Source: Rickettsia typhi (GTDB lineage Bacteria > Pseudomonadota > Alphaproteobacteria > Rickettsiales > UBA1997). Taken from it: a stretch of 9,248 bases of DNA. The position numbers and the translations under genes were made by a program. The notes beneath the pieces were generated by a model. It saw only the letters and a list, made by a program, of their open reading frames with translations, was not told the origin of the DNA and searched no databases. The DNA is taken from positions 1 to 9,248 of the forward strand of contig CAMDOL010000056.1 in the NCBI GenBank assembly GCA_945903615.1, written 5' to 3'. Each line of letters opens with the position of its first letter. Within the stretch, counting starts at the first letter, position 1. Of this stretch, positions 6,667-9,248 are shown in pieces.

Positions 6667-8265
6667 TTAAACTTTTTCCTTCATCAATTTGAAAGTGATA
6701 GAATCATAAAGCGCGCGGTAAGAAGCGTCGACAATATTTTCTGAAACTCCAATAGTTGACCATTTATGACCTTTGTCATCCACCGATTCAATTTGAACTC
6801 TGGTGATTGCCTCAGTTCCATCTGACGGCGTTAAAATTCTTACTTTATAATCGCTGAGTGAAACATTTTTTAACACCGAATATTTGCGCGACAATGCTTT
6901 GCGCAAAGCTTTATCTAAGGCATTCACTGGCCCGTTTCCTTCAGCAACCGACATAACAATTTTGTGACCAATTTTAATTTTGATCGTTGCTTCCGCTAAA
7001 AGCGTTGGCACATTTTGGGAATTATTTTTGCGCTCATCCAAAACACGAAAAGCGATTAACTCAAAATAACTAGGCACAACACTTAAAAATCTTTTGGCTA
7101 AAAGTTCAAAACTAGCATCAGCGCCGTCATATGCATAACCTTTGGCTTCAAGCTCTTTGACCTTATTTACCAAATCAGAAATCTGGCTATACTTAATGTC
7201 GTCGCCTTCTTCATTCAAGCCAATTTCTTTCAATCGGGCAATAATATTGGATCGCCCCGCCTGATCAGAAACCATAATTTTGCGTTTGTTACCCACTGAT
7301 TCTGGCGGGGTATGTTCATAAGATTTTGGATTTTTAGCAATTGCTGAAACATGCAGACCGCCTTTATGGGCAAAAGCAAACTCACCAACATAAGGCGCAA
7401 AACGATCTCGTGGTTTAGCCAACAAATCATCAAGAAAATGAGAAGTTTTGGTCAGGTTTTTTAATTTTTCTTCTGAGATTCCCACATCAAAACTCATCTT
7501 TAAAATCAAAGTTGGAATGATGCTGGTTAGATTGGCGTTGCCGCACCTCTCACCTAGACCGTTGATTGTTCCTTGAACTTGACGAACTCCAGCCTCAACT
7601 GCCGCGATAGAATTCGCCACCGCATTTCCAGTATCGTTATGGCAATGAATTCCCAAATTTTCTCCAGGAATTTTTTTGGTAACTTCCCTAACAATTGCCT
7701 CAATTTCACTGGGCAAAGTTCCGCCATTTGTATCACAAAGCACAATCCATCTAGCGCCATTTTCATAGGCGGTTTGAATGACTTTCATAGCAAATTTTGG
7801 ATTAGCTTTATAACCATCAAAAAAATGTTCAGCATCAAACATTGGTTCTTTTTTGCTTTTTTTAATATAAGCAATTGACTCACCAATCATCGCCAAATTT
7901 TCTGCCTCTGAAACATTTAAAGCATTTGTTAGATGAAAATCCCAAGCCTTGCCAACAATACAAACTGCTTTAGCCGCACTATTAACTAATGCATTCAAAC
8001 CCGGATCATTTGTCACTGAAGAAGTTGGGCGACGGGTCATCCCAAAAGCGGCAAACTGAGAATTTTTTAGCTTTGGCAAAGCAGAGAAAAATTCATCATC
8101 AGTTGGGTTGGCTCCGGGCCATCCGCCTTCAATATAGTCAATGCCAAGATTGTCGAGCATTATCGCAATCTCTCTTTTATCACGAACATTAAAATTCACC
8201 GTGCTAGTCTGCGCACCATCACGCAGGGTTGAATCATATAAATAAATGCGATGTTTTTTTTTCAT
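6667..8265 (-). CDS. cimA: Citramalate synthase
   Basis: CimA condenses pyruvate and acetyl-CoA to (R)-citramalate, the first step of the threonine-independent route to 2-oxobutyrate and isoleucine. The 532 residues contain the DRE-TIM catalytic barrel with LYDSTLRDGAQ (9-19; catalytic Arg15, metal ligand Asp16), the metal-binding HCHND (207-211) and GLGERCGNANL (236-246). A linker follows, then a C-terminal LeuA-type allosteric domain (about 395-528) with LSDYKVRILTP. In this family that domain normally carries feedback inhibition by isoleucine. The extended N-terminal pattern TSTVNFNVRDKREIA and the length of about 530 residues fit the long CimA subgroup better than 2-isopropylmalate synthase or homocitrate synthase. 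The start lies 3 nt after the methyltransferase stop and ftsH follows 32 bp downstream. No other isoleucine pathway gene is in the window. Confidence 0.94.
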   Translation of the reverse strand: MKKKHRIYLYDSTLRDGAQTSTVNFNVRDKREIAIMLDNLGIDYIEGGWPGANPTDDEFFSALPKLKNSQFAAFGMTRRPTSSVTNDPGLNALVNSAAKAVCIVGKAWDFHLTNALNVSEAENLAMIGESIAYIKKSKKEPMFDAEHFFDGYKANPKFAMKVIQTAYENGARWIVLCDTNGGTLPSEIEAIVREVTKKIPGENLGIHCHNDTGNAVANSIAAVEAGVRQVQGTINGLGERCGNANLTSIIPTLILKMSFDVGISEEKLKNLTKTSHFLDDLLAKPRDRFAPYVGEFAFAHKGGLHVSAIAKNPKSYEHTPPESVGNKRKIMVSDQAGRSNIIARLKEIGLNEEGDDIKYSQISDLVNKVKELEAKGYAYDGADASFELLAKRFLSVVPSYFELIAFRVLDERKNNSQNVPTLLAEATIKIKIGHKIVMSVAEGNGPVNALDKALRKALSRKYSVLKNVSLSDYKVRILTPSDGTEAITRVQIESVDDKGHKWSTIGVSENIVDASYRALYDSITFKLMKEKV

Positions 8266-8268
8266 AAT

Positions 8269-9111
8269 CTAAATCAAACCATTAACAACATTTTGATAAA
8301 TAATTTGATGATTTGATGGATTTTTTTTAAAAAACAAATCAGATTCCAAAGTCAATTCTCTTTTTTCAATTCTTTTCAAACACATATCGTAATATACGTT
8401 ATTTAATTCAAACCCAACAAAATTTCTGCCCGTATTGATTGCTGCAACAGCAGTTGTTGCGGAGCCCATGAACATATCTAAAACAATACCATCTTTTGGA
8501 CAACTAGCCTTGATAATTCTCTCAATAATTGATAATGGTTTTTGAGTTGGATGTTCACTCCTTTCTGGATCTTGAGCATGAATTCTGGCTTCCGACCAAA
8601 TATCCTTAGGATTATAGCCCAACTCTAACCATTTCTTTCCTTCAAAAATTTTTCTACTTCTGGCTTTTTTGGTTGCTTCATCGTACTGAATTCTGATGTC
8701 ATCAAGACTAAAATAATGATTTTTTCCTTTAACAAAAAAACCAATATTGTCATGAACTGAGCTATATTTTCTGGTTGAGCCACCCATACTAGGAACCCTT
8801 CTATCCCAGATAATTTCATTCATCATTATCATCTTTTGTTTTAGATAAACAAAAATTTCTGGACTAAATTGCCAACTTAAAAAAATATAAAAACTACCAT
8901 TGTCTTTTAATTTTGGAATTACCGCATCAATCCAGCTATATGTCCAATCTAAATATTCTTTTGGAGATTTTTGATCGGAATCATTGCCATAATCTTTACC
9001 TAAAGAATATGGTGGATCGTTACAAACAAGATCTATTGAGCCATCAGGAATTTTTTTTATTCCCTTTATGCAGTCTTCATTAAAAATTTTATTAATGTAA
9101 TTTTTGCTCAT
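8269..9111 (-). CDS. Beta-class DNA methyltransferase, probably N6-adenine
   Basis: The 280-residue protein has the motif order of beta-class amino-methyltransferases. Catalytic motif IV, NDPPY (31-35), comes first, then a central region with RRVPSMGGSTRKYSSVHDN (104-122). Motif X-like HPTQKP (187-192) follows, then the AdoMet-binding motif I, DMFMGSATT (212-220), and an acidic motif II, GFELN (233-237). DPPY favours N6-adenine over N4-cytosine (more often SPPY). Motif I has Ala where the second glycine of GSGTT is usual, a conservative change. The recognition sequence cannot be read from the protein. It starts 5 nt after the stop of an upstream gene that is cut by the right edge, and ends 3 nt before cimA, so all three are probably one transcript. 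Sampled 60-base lines are about 17-38% GC, lower than sampled cimA lines (32-50%), in keeping with acquisition by transfer. It may be half of a type II restriction-modification pair or an orphan. Confidence 0.92.
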   Translation of the reverse strand: MSKNYINKIFNEDCIKGIKKIPDGSIDLVCNDPPYSLGKDYGNDSDQKSPKEYLDWTYSWIDAVIPKLKDNGSFYIFLSWQFSPEIFVYLKQKMIMMNEIIWDRRVPSMGGSTRKYSSVHDNIGFFVKGKNHYFSLDDIRIQYDEATKKARSRKIFEGKKWLELGYNPKDIWSEARIHAQDPERSEHPTQKPLSIIERIIKASCPKDGIVLDMFMGSATTAVAAINTGRNFVGFELNNVYYDMCLKRIEKRELTLESDLFFKKNPSNHQIIYQNVVNGLI

Positions 9112-9116
9112 AATTA

Positions 9117-9248
9117 TTATTTTAAGATTATGCTTTTAGAACTTGCTTGTAGTAATTTAATAAATTCTTCTCTAGTTCTAAAAACTGGCTTATGATCATA
9201 AGAAGACTGAATCTTATCATTTCTTGGATTCACATAAATTGGTAAGAA
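9117..9248 (-). CDS. C-terminal end of an unidentified protein upstream of the methyltransferase
   Basis: On the minus strand, one frame is open from the right edge to a TAA at 9117-9119, giving 43 codons. The other two frames hit stops within a few codons of the edge. The peptide contains FLPIYVNPRNDKIQ, then DHKPVFRTREEFIKLL, and ends in SIILK. It has mixed hydrophobic and charged character and no low-complexity bias. I do not recognise the family from this fragment. Its position, 5 nt before and co-directional with a DNA methyltransferase, makes a cognate restriction endonuclease the first hypothesis, but the visible residues do not show it. Confidence 0.65.
   Translation of the reverse strand, partial: FLPIYVNPRNDKIQSSYDHKPVFRTREEFIKLLQASSKSIILK

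Overview
The window reads as chromosomal DNA of an AT-rich bacterium, most likely an alphaproteobacterium. The evidence for that placement is indirect: the FtsH zinc site is HEGGH rather than HEAGH, a form I associate with alphaproteobacterial FtsH, and rsmI sits divergently beside an LpoA-type lipoprotein gene, an arrangement shared with other Proteobacteria. The proteins are Gram-negative in type (periplasmic LpoA-like lipoprotein, ComM/YifB, FtsH). No genus can be named from the sequence alone. None of the seven gene starts that can be examined has a convincing Shine-Dalgarno motif, and the leaders are very AT-rich.

Left part (minus strand): a two-helix membrane protein with a cytoplasmic pentapeptide-repeat tail runs off the left edge. 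Its repeat region carries a perfect 60-bp tandem duplication. It lies 16 bp downstream of rsmI (16S rRNA ribose methyltransferase) and probably shares its transcript. A 62-bp divergent spacer separates rsmI from a plus-strand lipoprotein of the LpoA/LppC penicillin-binding-protein-activator family.

Middle (plus strand): after the lipoprotein gene comes a 176-bp spacer with unusual nested structure: a 13-bp outer inverted repeat, an inner hairpin, three 10-bp direct repeats and a T8 run. It is followed by comM (yifB), the Mg-chelatase-like AAA+ protein linked to natural transformation. comM converges on ftsH across a 188-bp gap.

Right part (minus strand): four genes are packed head to tail and are probably co-transcribed. 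In transcription order they are the C-terminal end of an unidentified protein (43 codons visible at the right edge), a beta-class DNA methyltransferase (probably N6-adenine), citramalate synthase cimA and the membrane protease ftsH. The gaps are 5, 3 and 32 nt. The methyltransferase stretch is visibly more AT-rich than cimA. The layout suggests a restriction-modification or similar DNA-modification unit inserted just upstream of two housekeeping genes; the identity of the partner protein is the main open question.

I see no tRNA, rRNA, CRISPR array, insertion sequence or phage gene. Most of the window is ordinary core metabolism and maintenance. I do not find a clearly new system, but the spacer structure, the recently duplicated repeat and the right-edge methyltransferase partner deserve follow-up.
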